A stretch of 64,000 nucleotides of DNA from Shewanella decolorationis S12 (GCF_000485795.1 NZ_AXZL01000056.1:19881-83880); one strand, 5' to 3'. Numbered from the stretch's first letter, positions 6,290-16,346 are shown. The notes: generated by a model from the letters alone, not told the origin. A program made the numbers and translations.

Positions 6290-9200
6290 ATGGGAAGCAA
6301 TATTAGTAACTTCGATTTCCTTAAGCATCACGATGAACTGTTATTGCGTCTTGCACAAACAGCTGAATGGTGTTTTATACCGGACCCTAACACCACGCTT
6401 TTAAAGATGCGCCAATTGGGTGAGGAGCTAGCAAAAAACATTGCAGCTCGCGTTGGTGTGGCTTGTGGTCAGGGAATAAACCAAGTCGATTTACTTCGTA
6501 GCCTTGATTACTCTCTTAAGCTCGAACAGCGTATCAAAGATGCCTTTCATACGATACGAAAACTCGGCAATGCAGCTAATCACGATATCACCTCAAATAG
6601 TCACCGTGATGCCTTACAGTCGTTGCAAATAGGTCACGCTTTAAGTATTTGGTATCACCAGCTTTATGGTGGCGATGCGGCGAAAGGCTTTAAGCCTACC
6701 CCATTTGTAAAACCTAAAGACCCTTCAGATGACGTTCGGATTCTCGAAGAAAAAATGCTCGAGCTAGAACGTCAACAGCAACGCACTTCCGAACGTCTTG
6801 CGGTTGCAGAATCGCTCAAGCGACTCGAACAAGAAAAGATGCAAGCCGAGCTTAAACGTGCAGAGCAAATGCAAGCCGAAAGTAAAATCTGGGAGCAAAT
6901 TGCCACAGAGCAAGAAGCGAAACTCAATGAATACAAAGCCCAGATGGCTGCCACCAATCTTGAGCTGTATACCGCCTTCCAAGCTAAAGATCACCAAGCA
7001 CAACAACAAGAAATTAAGCGTGTCGAAAAACTACCTTTTTATTTAGATGAAGCCGAAACCCGCATCATTATAGATAAACAGTTAAATGAAGCTGGTTGGA
7101 AAGCTGACACCACAAACTTAAAGTTCTCTAAAGGTGCACGGCCTGTCGAGAATGAAAACAGAGCAATTGCGGAATGGCCCACCAGCTCTGGTCCGGCAGA
7201 TTATGTCTTGTTTATGGGATTGACTCCCGTTGCAGTCGTTGAAGCTAAAAAAACAGCTAAGAATGTTTATAGCTCAATTGACCAAGCCAAACGTTATGCA
7301 AAAGGACTCGAAACAAAGAATGCGTTCACAATAGAAACCTGCTGGAGAGACTTCAAAGTACCACTAACGTTTGCTACGAATGGTCGTCCATACCTTAAGC
7401 AGCTAGAACAAGAGAGTGGTATCTGGTTTTTAGATGTTCGCGATAATAGCAACCGACGTAAAGCACTCAAAGGTTGGTATTCACCAACCGAAATCAAATT
7501 GCTTTTAAAACAAACGCCAGAGCAAGCAGAGCAAAAGCTTGATGCGATGGCCTTTGATTACGACTTAAAGCTGCGAGACTATCAAGTAAACGCTATTAAA
7601 GCGGTCGAGCAAAGTATTAAAGACGGCAAAGATCGTGCGCTGGTTGCAATGGCAACCGGTACAGGTAAAACCAAAACCTGTATAGCGTTGGTTTATCGAC
7701 TGCTCAAATCTGAGCGGTTTAGGCGGATCTTGTTTTTGGTTGATCGCTCAGCACTTGGTGAACAAGCTACCAATGATTTCAAAGAAGTGCGATTAGAGCA
7801 TCTGCAAACTTTTGCCGATACTTTTGATTTGATGGGACTAAAAGACATCAAGCCCGAAGACAGTACCAAAGTTCATATCGCCACAGTACAAGGTTTGGTC
7901 CAGCGCATTTTATATCCCTCAGATAACGATACAAAACCTGGTGTTGGCCAATACGATTGTATTGTGGTCGATGAATGCCACCGAGGTTATTTACTCGACC
8001 GAGAGCTTAGTGATACCGAAATAGTGTTCCGTGACCAAAAAGACTACCAATCAAAATACCGCTCGGTAATTGATTATTTCGACGCTTTTAAAATTGGTCT
8101 AACGGCAACTCCTGCGTTACATACGGTTGATATTTTTGGTGAACCAGTATTCAGCTATAGCTATACCGATGCAGTACTTGATGGACATTTAAATGATCAT
8201 CTGCCGCCTGTACGCATCCATACTAAGCTCGCCGAACAGGGGATTCACTATGAAGTGAATGAAGAAGTGAAGGTATACGATGCCGTAAATAACGATATCA
8301 AAATTTATAACACCCCAGATGAGCTAGATTTTGATGTTTCGGAATTTAACCGTAAGGTTATGGCACCAAACTTCACCAAAGTCGTGACGAAATGGCTAAT
8401 TGAAAGTGATGCGATTAATCCTTACTCAGATGCCAAAACATTGGTTTTTTGTGTCACCGATAAACATGCCGATGAAGTCGTTGAAGCCTTTAAGCAAGCC
8501 TGTGAAGACTACCACGGTGAAGTGGAAGACGACGCCATTCAAAAAATTACCGGCGCATCCGACAAACCGCTGGAAAAAATCCGTTTATTTAAAAATGACC
8601 GTCTACCCAATATAGCAGTGACGGTTGATCTACTTACCACCGGCATTGACGTGCCCAAAATATGTAATCTGGTATTTTTACGTCGGGTAAACAGCAGGAT
8701 CCTCTTCGAGCAGATGCTAGGTAGGGCCACGCGCCTATGTCCAGAAATTAGTAAAGGTCCATTTCGGATTTACGATGCCGTCGATATTTATAAACAACTC
8801 GAAAACGTCAATACCATGAAGCCTGTAGTGACTAATGTCGACATTAGTTTTACTGATCTAACGGGTGAAATGGCCAACAGCAATAACGAAGAGTTACAGA
8901 CACTAGCCAAAAACCAATTTATCGCCAAGTTACAAGTAAAAAGACGGTATTTAAGTCCTGAGCAGCAAGAAAAATTTGAAACCATTGCAGGGCAACCACC
9001 TGCGCAATTTATCAAAGAGCTTAAAACCATGTCAGCAGAGCAATTAGCAGAATGGTTTATTCATCATCCAGGCTTAGGTGAGTTGCTGGATGAAAAAGTC
9101 AAAGGTGGCTCAGGAAGCGATCCACTGTATATCTCTGAGCATGATGACCAAGTCACCCATATCACCACAGGTTACGGTGACGGCCAAAAACCTGAGGACT

Positions 9201-9706
9201 ATTTACGTTCTTTTAATGACTTTGTGAATGCGAACAGTAACCGCTTGCTCGCAATTCAAACAGTCATTCAAGCTCCTTGGGAATTAACCCGACAAAGCTT
9301 AAAAGAACTGGCATTAGTGCTTGAACAAAATAAGTTTAGAGAACAAGATCTGCAGGTCGCATGGCATGAGGTTAAAAAAGAAGATATTGCCGCTCGTATC
9401 ATTGGTTTTATCCGTCAAGCCGCTATTGGTGAAGCATTGATCCCATTTGAGCAGCGAGTTGATAACGCCTTAAATCGCATCCTTGCAAGTCAACAATGGA
9501 AAACACCGCAAATTCAATGGTTAAACACTATTGCAAAGCAAATGAAAGCAACAACCATTGTCGATGAAGCCGCATTAGAACAAGGTATTTTTCAACATCA
9601 AGGCGGGGTAAAACGGGCCAATAAGCTCTTTGAGCAACCCATAGCGAATGTACTACTGATGTTCAATAAAGCCTTATGGCAAAACGATATCAGTAGGTCT
9701 GCATAA
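6290..9706 (+). CDS. hsdR: Type I restriction enzyme, HsdR (R) subunit
   Basis: Motor and nuclease subunit of a type I restriction-modification complex. An N-terminal DUF4145/HEPN-like helical domain (about 1-125) is followed by a coiled coil (about 150-240). A PD-(D/E)xK nuclease follows, with GPADYVLF and VVEAKK near residues 302-321. The SF2 translocase has Walker A MATGTGKT (about 455-462), DECH box VVDECHRG (about 560-567) and IGLTATP. ATG 6290 is preferred over the TTG three bases earlier because tagaagg is well spaced from it. Length about 1138 aa is normal for the EcoKI-like group, and the R-M-S gene order is also typical of it. First gene of a five-gene operon. Confidence 0.95.
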   Translation: MGSNISNFDFLKHHDELLLRLAQTAEWCFIPDPNTTLLKMRQLGEELAKNIAARVGVACGQGINQVDLLRSLDYSLKLEQRIKDAFHTIRKLGNAANHDITSNSHRDALQSLQIGHALSIWYHQLYGGDAAKGFKPTPFVKPKDPSDDVRILEEKMLELERQQQRTSERLAVAESLKRLEQEKMQAELKRAEQMQAESKIWEQIATEQEAKLNEYKAQMAATNLELYTAFQAKDHQAQQQEIKRVEKLPFYLDEAETRIIIDKQLNEAGWKADTTNLKFSKGARPVENENRAIAEWPTSSGPADYVLFMGLTPVAVVEAKKTAKNVYSSIDQAKRYAKGLETKNAFTIETCWRDFKVPLTFATNGRPYLKQLEQESGIWFLDVRDNSNRRKALKGWYSPTEIKLLLKQTPEQAEQKLDAMAFDYDLKLRDYQVNAIKAVEQSIKDGKDRALVAMATGTGKTKTCIALVYRLLKSERFRRILFLVDRSALGEQATNDFKEVRLEHLQTFADTFDLMGLKDIKPEDSTKVHIATVQGLVQRILYPSDNDTKPGVGQYDCIVVDECHRGYLLDRELSDTEIVFRDQKDYQSKYRSVIDYFDAFKIGLTATPALHTVDIFGEPVFSYSYTDAVLDGHLNDHLPPVRIHTKLAEQGIHYEVNEEVKVYDAVNNDIKIYNTPDELDFDVSEFNRKVMAPNFTKVVTKWLIESDAINPYSDAKTLVFCVTDKHADEVVEAFKQACEDYHGEVEDDAIQKITGASDKPLEKIRLFKNDRLPNIAVTVDLLTTGIDVPKICNLVFLRRVNSRILFEQMLGRATRLCPEISKGPFRIYDAVDIYKQLENVNTMKPVVTNVDISFTDLTGEMANSNNEELQTLAKNQFIAKLQVKRRYLSPEQQEKFETIAGQPPAQFIKELKTMSAEQLAEWFIHHPGLGELLDEKVKGGSGSDPLYISEHDDQVTHITTGYGDGQKPEDYLRSFNDFVNANSNRLLAIQTVIQAPWELTRQSLKELALVLEQNKFREQDLQVAWHEVKKEDIAARIIGFIRQAAIGEALIPFEQRVDNALNRILASQQWKTPQIQWLNTIAKQMKATTIVDEAALEQGIFQHQGGVKRANKLFEQPIANVLLMFNKALWQNDISRSA

Positions 9707-9753
9707 TATTTTCATTGTAGTTCATTAAAAATGAGCGAAATTTAGGTAATAAC

Positions 9754-11259
9754 ATGAGCACTCAAGATCTGGTCGCCAAACTATGGAACCTGTGTAACTT
9801 ACTCCGTGATGATGGCGTCACCTACCATGAATACATCAATGAGCTGACCTATTTGGTCTTTCTTAAAATGGTAGAAGAGACAGGTAGAGAAGAAAAAAAT
9901 ATTCCTACTGGTTACCGTTGGGCCGACTTGGAGCGTTATGACGCCGCCACTCGCCTAGAAGAGTATAAAAAGTTACTCATTCATTTAGGCTCACATGGCT
10001 CTCAAATCACCAATGCTATTTATGCCAACGCCAGCACAGTCATTCGTAAACCGGCCACTTTAAGTAAATTAGTCAGTGAAATTGATAAGCTAGATTGGTA
10101 CAGCGCCAAAACCGAAGGTTTAGGTGATATGTACGAAGGCTTATTAGAAATCAACGCCGGTGAGAAAAAATCAGGTGCAGGACAGTACTTCACTCCACGA
10201 GTATTGATCAATGTTATGGTCGAATTGATGAAGCCAAGTTTGGACGATGTGATTGTGGATCCAACGGCGGGCACTGGCGGCTTTTTAATTGCAGCTCACC
10301 ACTACATAGCAGAACATAATGACATTCCGTCACTGGATCCAACCGCCTACGACAAATATCAGCATGAAACCTTTTTTGGCATGGAGTTAGTACCAGATAC
10401 TCGCCGCCTAGCCATGATGAACCTTATGCTGCACGACCTCGCAGTTGATGATGAAAACTCAGGTATTTTATTTGGTGATACGCTTTCTAATGAAGGTAAA
10501 GCCTTACCACCAGCAAGTTTAATTTTGGCCAACCCACCGTTTGGTACCAAACAAGGTGGCGGAATCCCCACCCGTGATGACTTAATCACTTACACCAGCA
10601 ATAAACAATTAGCATTTTTGCACTTAATGTATTTGCGTATGTTAAAGCCTGGTGGCCGTGCCGCCGTGGTATTGCCCGACAATGTGTTGTTCGAAGGCTC
10701 TACCGGCCAAACCATTCGTAAAGATTTAATGGAAAAATGCAACCTGCACACCATTTTGCGTCTACCGACCGGTATTTTTTATGCGGCAGGCGTTAAAACC
10801 AACGTATTGTTTTTCTCCAAACCCACAGACCCGAAACAAGACAAAGGCCAGACTAAAAATGTCTGGGTCTATGACCTACGCTCGAATATGCCGCAGTTTG
10901 GTAAACGCACGGTTTTTACCAAAGCGCATTTTGATGAGTTTTATCAAGCTGTTGACAGCGACTTAACTACTGTGGATGAAGCCGCTCGCCATGCTTTTAT
11001 CGAACAATACACAAACAATGGCGGTGACCCTACAACCTGCCGCCTACGTTGCTTTAGCCGAGAAGACATCGCCAGAAAAGACGACTCGCTTGATTTAGCT
11101 TGGATCCGCGACGATAGCGCAGAAGATAGTGCCAACTTGCCAGACCCTGATGTGCTAATTAACCAAGCTTTGGAGGAAATGGCCGGTGCCATGCTGGAGC
11201 TTAAGGCTATTTTGGTAGAGCTGGGGTCAGAGGAAGAAGCGGGCGAGGTGGTGCTGTGA
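9754..11259 (+). CDS. hsdM: Type I DNA methyltransferase, HsdM subunit
   Basis: N6-adenine methyltransferase subunit. With HsdS it methylates the host recognition sites, and with HsdR it forms the restriction complex. The N-terminal HsdM helical domain (about 1-130) is followed by a SAM motif I DPTAGTGGF (about residues 169-177) and the catalytic motif IV NPPFGTKQGGG. The 501-aa length is close to EcoKI HsdM. It starts 47 bases after hsdR and its last bases overlap the GTG of hsdS, so M and S are translationally coupled. No damage to catalytic motifs is visible. Confidence 0.96.
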   Translation: MSTQDLVAKLWNLCNLLRDDGVTYHEYINELTYLVFLKMVEETGREEKNIPTGYRWADLERYDAATRLEEYKKLLIHLGSHGSQITNAIYANASTVIRKPATLSKLVSEIDKLDWYSAKTEGLGDMYEGLLEINAGEKKSGAGQYFTPRVLINVMVELMKPSLDDVIVDPTAGTGGFLIAAHHYIAEHNDIPSLDPTAYDKYQHETFFGMELVPDTRRLAMMNLMLHDLAVDDENSGILFGDTLSNEGKALPPASLILANPPFGTKQGGGIPTRDDLITYTSNKQLAFLHLMYLRMLKPGGRAAVVLPDNVLFEGSTGQTIRKDLMEKCNLHTILRLPTGIFYAAGVKTNVLFFSKPTDPKQDKGQTKNVWVYDLRSNMPQFGKRTVFTKAHFDEFYQAVDSDLTTVDEAARHAFIEQYTNNGGDPTTCRLRCFSREDIARKDDSLDLAWIRDDSAEDSANLPDPDVLINQALEEMAGAMLELKAILVELGSEEEAGEVVL

Positions 11260-12824
11260 GCGAGTTGCCGAATGGGTGGGCGAAATGCAAACTCAGTGAG
11301 TTCAGTGTGATCGAGATGGGGCAATCCCCCAAAGGCGAATTTGTTGGTGACACTCCAATAGGACTGCCATTCTATCAAGGTAAGGCTGAATTCGGTAAAT
11401 GGTACCCAACCCCCCGAAAGTACTGTAGTCAGCCAACTAAAATAGCTGAAAAAAATGACATTCTTCTGTCAATAAGGGCCCCTGTTGGCCCCACAAATCT
11501 ATGTCCCGAGAAAAGTTGTATTGGTAGAGGGCTAGCTTCAATAAGAGCATTTGAAGAAAAATCTCAAAAATACCTTATCCATTATTTTAGGTATTTAGAG
11601 CCTTGGTTAAGTGAACAAGGGACAGGTTCAACGTTCAAAGCCATAAGTGGTGGATTTATAAGAGACATTGATGTTTTAGTTGCCCCACTAAACGAACAAA
11701 TTCGCATAGCAGACAAACTGGATTCAATTCTGGCCAAAGTCGACCGCGCCCAAGCGCGCCTAGACAAAATTCCCGGCATCATAAAACGTTTCCGCCAATC
11801 CGTCCTCGCCGCCGCCACATCTGGTGAGTTAACTAGAGAATGGCGTGGAAATAAAGATGCAAACTGGGAAACCACAGTTTTTGGCGATTTAATAAAAAAC
11901 GGGCCTCAGAATGGAATTTATAAGCCTTCGTCTTCATACGGAAGTGGTACAAAGATAATACGTATTGATGGGTTTTATGATGGAAATTTGTCACCTTGGT
12001 CAACGATAAAGCGCGTTCAGTTGGATGAGTCGGAGCTTTCTAAATGGAAATTAAATGTTGACGACATTTTGATCAATCGAGTTAATAGCATAGAGTACCT
12101 GGGTAAGTGTGGTCATGTCGATGCTCTACCAGAGGATGCAGTATTTGAGAGTAATATAATGAGGGTTGAGCTTGATAAAGCTCGCGCAATCCCTCGATTC
12201 ATTAAGTATTTTCTTTCCAGCACCACTGGGCTAAGCCAGTTGAGGGCAAATGCAAAACATGCTGTAAATCAAGCAAGTATTAATCAAACAGACGTGAAGT
12301 CAGTAGAGATCCAATTACCAAGCATTGAAGAGCAAACAATCATAGTTAATAAGGTTGAGGCGCTCTTTCTTAAAGCTGATTATTTCGAAAAACAATATTC
12401 TGACGCTAAAAAACTCATCAATAAATTAGGCCAATCTTCTTTAACTAAGGCTTTCCGAGGGGAATTAGTAGAGCAAAACGATACTGAAGAGCCTGCCAGC
12501 CAATTGCTAGCGCGAATTAAACAGCAACAACTTGAAGCTCCAAAGGCAACCAGACAAACTAGAAAATTAGCAGCAAAACTAAGTCCTTCAGTTGATGTGG
12601 TTGAAACTGATGTTGAGTTGGCACCGCAAGAAAGTGAAATTCTTGCTCTCTTGAAAAATGCAACTGGCGAGTTATCCGCACAGCAGATTATGGATAAGCT
12701 GACCGAGAAAACCTTTGAGCAAGTCGATGCGCTTTTTACCGAGCTTAGACGCTTACTTGATAATAATTCGATTGTAAAAGTTGGATCTGGTGAAGCCTGT
12801 ACTTTTAAGGCTATTAAAAGATGA
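11256..12824 (+). CDS. hsdS: Type I specificity subunit HsdS with extra C-terminal domain
   Basis: DNA-recognition subunit. Two target-recognition domains are visible, each ending in a conserved helical spacer: the first around IRIADKLDSILAKVDRAQAR with RFRQSVLAAATSGELTREW, the second around LPSIEEQTIIVNKVEALF and LTKAFRGELVEQ. The last 90 residues (about 430-522) extend beyond the second spacer and look like a small winged-helix domain (ESEILALLKNATGELSAQQI), which is not part of the minimal HsdS fold. GTG start overlaps the hsdM stop; the stop overlaps the next gene's ATG in ATGA. The two TRDs are dissimilar, so a bipartite asymmetric site is expected. Confidence 0.94.
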   Translation: MSELPNGWAKCKLSEFSVIEMGQSPKGEFVGDTPIGLPFYQGKAEFGKWYPTPRKYCSQPTKIAEKNDILLSIRAPVGPTNLCPEKSCIGRGLASIRAFEEKSQKYLIHYFRYLEPWLSEQGTGSTFKAISGGFIRDIDVLVAPLNEQIRIADKLDSILAKVDRAQARLDKIPGIIKRFRQSVLAAATSGELTREWRGNKDANWETTVFGDLIKNGPQNGIYKPSSSYGSGTKIIRIDGFYDGNLSPWSTIKRVQLDESELSKWKLNVDDILINRVNSIEYLGKCGHVDALPEDAVFESNIMRVELDKARAIPRFIKYFLSSTTGLSQLRANAKHAVNQASINQTDVKSVEIQLPSIEEQTIIVNKVEALFLKADYFEKQYSDAKKLINKLGQSSLTKAFRGELVEQNDTEEPASQLLARIKQQQLEAPKATRQTRKLAAKLSPSVDVVETDVELAPQESEILALLKNATGELSAQQIMDKLTEKTFEQVDALFTELRRLLDNNSIVKVGSGEACTFKAIKR

Positions 12825-14413
12825 AGTTAGATTACCTGATCATTCGCTCCGGCTTTAAAAACATCAGCAATTTGAAAATTGAGTTTGATGAAGGCCAATT
12901 GCTAACCGTCTTGGTGGGCCGAAATGGTTCGGGTAAATCCAATATCATCGAAGCGCTGGTCAGAATTTTCCGTGCATTAGATTTGGGCGAGCTTGCACCT
13001 TTTAGCTATGAGTTAGTTTACTCGCTTGGTGCGGAAAACCGCATTTGGGTAAAAGTTGATGCCGACCCAGCCTACGGCAACACACCGATATCGCAGCATC
13101 AAATCGAAGTCGCGGAAAAGCTTGGCCAACATGACATGCCGATTTGGAACAAAGTATCTCTGGCCAAAGTGCAGCGTGATAAAGCAGGTCAATCCGCATA
13201 TTTACCGAAACATCTTTTTGCTTATTACTCTGGCCCAAGTGACCGGCTTGAAAGCTTGTTTGTAAAACATCGCACGGATTTTTATTACCAATTGCTTAAA
13301 GACAAAGTAAAAATCGAAGATGAAGTCAGACCACTATTTTATGCGAAACCTTATCATAGTCAGTTTGTGTTATTAGCTTTCTTTCTCAGTGGACAAAGTG
13401 ATGAGGGGAGGAAGTTTCTCGCAGCACAACTCGGTATCAAGCAGTTTCACTCGGCACATTTTGTCTTTAGGAAACCATCATGGGAACGAAGTAAAACCGA
13501 TGCTTTTTGGGGAGCTTATGGTGTTGTTCGGGAGTTTCTGAATCGCTTACTACCACATACTTTTGGTATGGTTAGAGCAACTAGAGAAGAAACAACCTCT
13601 TTAACCGGGAAAGGCAAAAATAATGATTTTGTTCATGTGTATTTACCTGACTTAACTGCGTTAAATTCAACCGCTAAAGGTCTCGGTCCAAAAAACTTCT
13701 TTAAGATGCTGGAAAGCACTCTGCTTTCAGAGTTGATTTCCAGTGTACATATTAAAGTTGTACTTAATAATAATGAGATTGTGAGCTTCAGTGAGTTAAG
13801 CGAAGGGGAGCAGCAGTTGCTTACTGTGTTTGGCTTAATGCAATTTACCGCTGAATCTGATTCATTATTTTTACTTGATGAACCGGATACCCATCTAAAC
13901 CCGGCATGGGCGGCAAAATACCACGCTTTCTTAAACCGGTTTATTCCCAATAAAAACCACTGCCATATCGTTATGGTCACCCATCATCCGCTAGCTATTG
14001 CTGAACTGAATAAAGAACAAATCCAAGTGTTGCATCGCGACTCAATTGGATTGTCATATGCCGAACAACCAGCTGAAAGCCCGATTGGTATGGGCGTCAA
14101 CGGCATCTTAACCAGCGACATGTTTGGTATGGCGACAACGCTGGATCAACACACTAGTAAAGTGATTGAAGACCGGCGGAAAATTTTAGAAAAAGATGAG
14201 CTGAATGAAGATGATAAGGCAAAACTTCGAAAGCTGAATTCATCGTTGGAACGTTTAGGATATGGATACACTCACCCCGATGAGGATTATAGGCAGTTTC
14301 TTATTGAGCGGAAAAAAGCCATGCATGCCATGGAATTGAAATCGATCGACACCACGGAAATACGCATGCAGATTGTTCAGCAAATACTTAAAGAGCGGGG
14401 GTATTCTGTTTGA
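12821..14413 (+). CDS. ptuA: Septu-like ATPase (PtuA-like AAA/ABC-type ATPase)
   Basis: A 530-aa SMC/ABC-like ATPase: Walker A GRNGSGKS (33-40), ABC signature LSEGEQQ (326-332), Walker B FLLDEPDTHLNP (350-361), and His-switch VTHHP (386-390). The domain between Walker A and signature is only about 290 residues, without long coiled coils, as in PtuA and OLD-type defence ATPases. A C-terminal charged helical tail (about 435-500) may hold the partner. It is followed, with a 4-base overlap, by an HNH protein of the PtuB kind, the classic Septu pair. Unusually, its own ATG overlaps the hsdS stop, placing it in the type I R-M operon. No reverse transcriptase is nearby, so it is not an Ec78-type retron. 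Confidence 0.82.
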   Translation: MKLDYLIIRSGFKNISNLKIEFDEGQLLTVLVGRNGSGKSNIIEALVRIFRALDLGELAPFSYELVYSLGAENRIWVKVDADPAYGNTPISQHQIEVAEKLGQHDMPIWNKVSLAKVQRDKAGQSAYLPKHLFAYYSGPSDRLESLFVKHRTDFYYQLLKDKVKIEDEVRPLFYAKPYHSQFVLLAFFLSGQSDEGRKFLAAQLGIKQFHSAHFVFRKPSWERSKTDAFWGAYGVVREFLNRLLPHTFGMVRATREETTSLTGKGKNNDFVHVYLPDLTALNSTAKGLGPKNFFKMLESTLLSELISSVHIKVVLNNNEIVSFSELSEGEQQLLTVFGLMQFTAESDSLFLLDEPDTHLNPAWAAKYHAFLNRFIPNKNHCHIVMVTHHPLAIAELNKEQIQVLHRDSIGLSYAEQPAESPIGMGVNGILTSDMFGMATTLDQHTSKVIEDRRKILEKDELNEDDKAKLRKLNSSLERLGYGYTHPDEDYRQFLIERKKAMHAMELKSIDTTEIRMQIVQQILKERGYSV

Positions 14414-15282
14414 GATTTATTGATCCCGCATTAATTCCTGCGTGCAAACCTCACGATTGGGATGTCAAAAGTGTGCAGTGGTTAGCCAGAGTTGCTGCTG
14501 CTCAAGACAAATCCGACGAAATCAAGAAGCTTAAAAATCCCTGGAAAAAGTTCAAGGTGAACTTCGCAAATACCTTTGGTGATAAGTGTTGGTATACAGA
14601 AGCTGCTCGCATCGGAACAACCAATGATGTTGATCATTTTCGTCCGAAAAATGCAGTTAAAGACCAATTTGGACGACATGTTGCCCGTACAAATGCTGCA
14701 GGTGTTGTCGAGTACGCAAATTATTGGTGGTTGGCTTATGAACCACTGAATTATCGCTATTCATGCATATTTAGCAATAGGGCCAATGGAGATGGAGGAA
14801 AACAAGAGTTTTTCCCATTAGAAGATGAGACAACTCGAGCGTGGACCCCTTCTTGTCCTTACATTAGGGAAGATGTCTCATTCCTAGATCCATGTAACAG
14901 TAATGATGTTCAGTTAATTGCTTTCGATGTAACAGTGGGCATGGCTGAGCCACGATTTAGCGAACAGCAAGATCCAAAAGCGTTTAGGCGTTTTCAACTA
15001 AGCAAGAAATACTACAACCTCAATGAAAAGACAATTGTCGACGCGCGAATGGAAGTGCTCAGCGAGCTAGCCAAAGATCTCAATCTTTTAGAGTTAACTT
15101 GGAGTTTTGATCCAGTTATTAAAGCGTCAATGCAGCCTGCATTAGATGCTGCGAAACAGGGAATTGTTAATAAATGCTCGCGCAAAGCTAAATTCTCGGC
15201 GGCTGCCGTTGCCCTGGTTAAAACTAAACAAGCAGAGCCTTGGCTTGCCGATGTTTTACCTTTACTAGATCTTTCCCCTTAA
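14410..15282 (+). CDS. ptuB: Septu-like HNH endonuclease (PtuB-like)
   Basis: A 290-aa HNH-type nuclease. Key residues: Cys60 and Glu64 in DKCWYTEA, Asp73/Asp75-His76 in DVDHFRPK, then YWWLAYEPLNYRYSCIFSN (about 104-122) and a Lys-x-x-FFPLE zinc/metal end near 131-138. This arrangement (C-x-Y-x-E ... D-H-F-R-P-K ... W-L-A ... N ... S-C ... F-P-L) is the PtuB / TIGR02646-like pattern. Only one of the usual zinc-ligand cysteines is present at the first knuckle, so the metal site differs. The TTG start overlaps the ptuA stop (TTGA), with a G-rich ribosome site just upstream. Expected to cut DNA when bound to the PtuA-like ATPase. Confidence 0.8.
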   Translation: MRFIDPALIPACKPHDWDVKSVQWLARVAAAQDKSDEIKKLKNPWKKFKVNFANTFGDKCWYTEAARIGTTNDVDHFRPKNAVKDQFGRHVARTNAAGVVEYANYWWLAYEPLNYRYSCIFSNRANGDGGKQEFFPLEDETTRAWTPSCPYIREDVSFLDPCNSNDVQLIAFDVTVGMAEPRFSEQQDPKAFRRFQLSKKYYNLNEKTIVDARMEVLSELAKDLNLLELTWSFDPVIKASMQPALDAAKQGIVNKCSRKAKFSAAAVALVKTKQAEPWLADVLPLLDLSP

Positions 15283-15384
15283 GGTCGTTCTGGCTAGGTG
15301 TTTGGGAAATGATTGTTTTCCTTTTTGGGGAGGTTAGCGACCACTTTATGGAAATGAATCATTAAATAGGGATGTGAAAATACC

Positions 15385-16254
15385 ATGAAAAATCAGACGC
15401 TGAAAATAGCAGACCTCGCTGGCATTGAATATTACGGGACCGCAGGGATAACAACTCGGTGCTTAACTGCACTCACTATGGTTATTCAAGCTGGTGGTGA
15501 GATCATCACAAGAGCCTTCTTGCTTTCCGACGTGGATAGTAGTTCCAATTGCGGCACGCATTGCTTGTTATTGTGGCCAGAATCAAGTGACCCCATAGTC
15601 ATTAAATCAGGTTTTGCTTCTGGTTATCTTGGTGAAGGCCCAAGAGGGCTATCCAGCGCGCTGCAGCTTCTGATTCGCCACAATATCGAAATTAAAGAAT
15701 ACGCAGTCGATGCAAATTTTATCCAAAGAGCCAATAGTTCATGTTTGACACTAGCCGATTTAGCTATGTTCGAAACACTGCAGCCAATAAGACCTGCACG
15801 CTATTACGACTACATCCTGCTTAGAGAAGAACAGCGCTTTTACAATGACAATCTAGTCAAAGTGCTCTTTGTTAAAAACATTCCTTTTTCACTCATTGAT
15901 AACCGCATTATGGATTTAGCCATTGATTTCAGTAATAACCCAGATGCCAATCTAATGACTTGCTATCGCCGTTTAGAAGACATTATCCGAAGAAGAACGG
16001 GTTTGGAAGGGGAAAGCGGCTCTAAGTTATTTTCGCAGGCATTCCTTGGCAACAATGCTCCGCTGTACTGGCCTGAGTTACCGGAAGCAGAGGCAAGAGG
16101 CCGAGCAGGCCTTTTTACCAGTATTTACATGGCTTATCGCAATAGTCGTGCACACAAAGAAAACGTAACAACGTTAGATGATGCAATAAGAGAGGTTTTA
16201 CTGATAAACCAATTGTTTATTCTTGAAAATGAAGCCAAAAGCCAAGAGAACTAA
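15385..16254 (+). CDS. Protein with C-terminal Ymh (TIGR02391)/HEPN-like domain
   Basis: A 289-aa protein with an unrecognised N-terminal half (about 1-150). The C-terminal segment resembles the Ymh family: SGSKLFSQAF, then a glycine-containing helix and YRNSRAHKE near 251-259. R252-N-S-R-A-H257 fits the R-x4-H signature of HEPN ribonucleases, and the family is often found next to defence genes. It starts 102 bases after ptuB and 92 bases before mcrB, on the same strand, so it could belong to either system or stand alone as an abortive-infection effector. RNase activity is inference from the motif. The N-terminal half (with GYLGEGPRGLS near 80-90) may be a sensor or antitoxin-like module. Confidence 0.6.
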   Translation: MKNQTLKIADLAGIEYYGTAGITTRCLTALTMVIQAGGEIITRAFLLSDVDSSSNCGTHCLLLWPESSDPIVIKSGFASGYLGEGPRGLSSALQLLIRHNIEIKEYAVDANFIQRANSSCLTLADLAMFETLQPIRPARYYDYILLREEQRFYNDNLVKVLFVKNIPFSLIDNRIMDLAIDFSNNPDANLMTCYRRLEDIIRRRTGLEGESGSKLFSQAFLGNNAPLYWPELPEAEARGRAGLFTSIYMAYRNSRAHKENVTTLDDAIREVLLINQLFILENEAKSQEN

Positions 16255-16346
16255 CATCTAATTGAGTACTGAAGGTTAAATCTGCTCTCACTTAAAGCTT
16301 GTGTGGTTAAACGCTTTAGGTTTGAAATAGGGTTACAGAGGAACTA

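Noticed and set aside
12821..15282. Retron with PtuAB effectors (Ec78 type)
   Set aside because: No reverse transcriptase gene or msr/msd-like RNA was found in the island; the pair is a plain Septu-like module.
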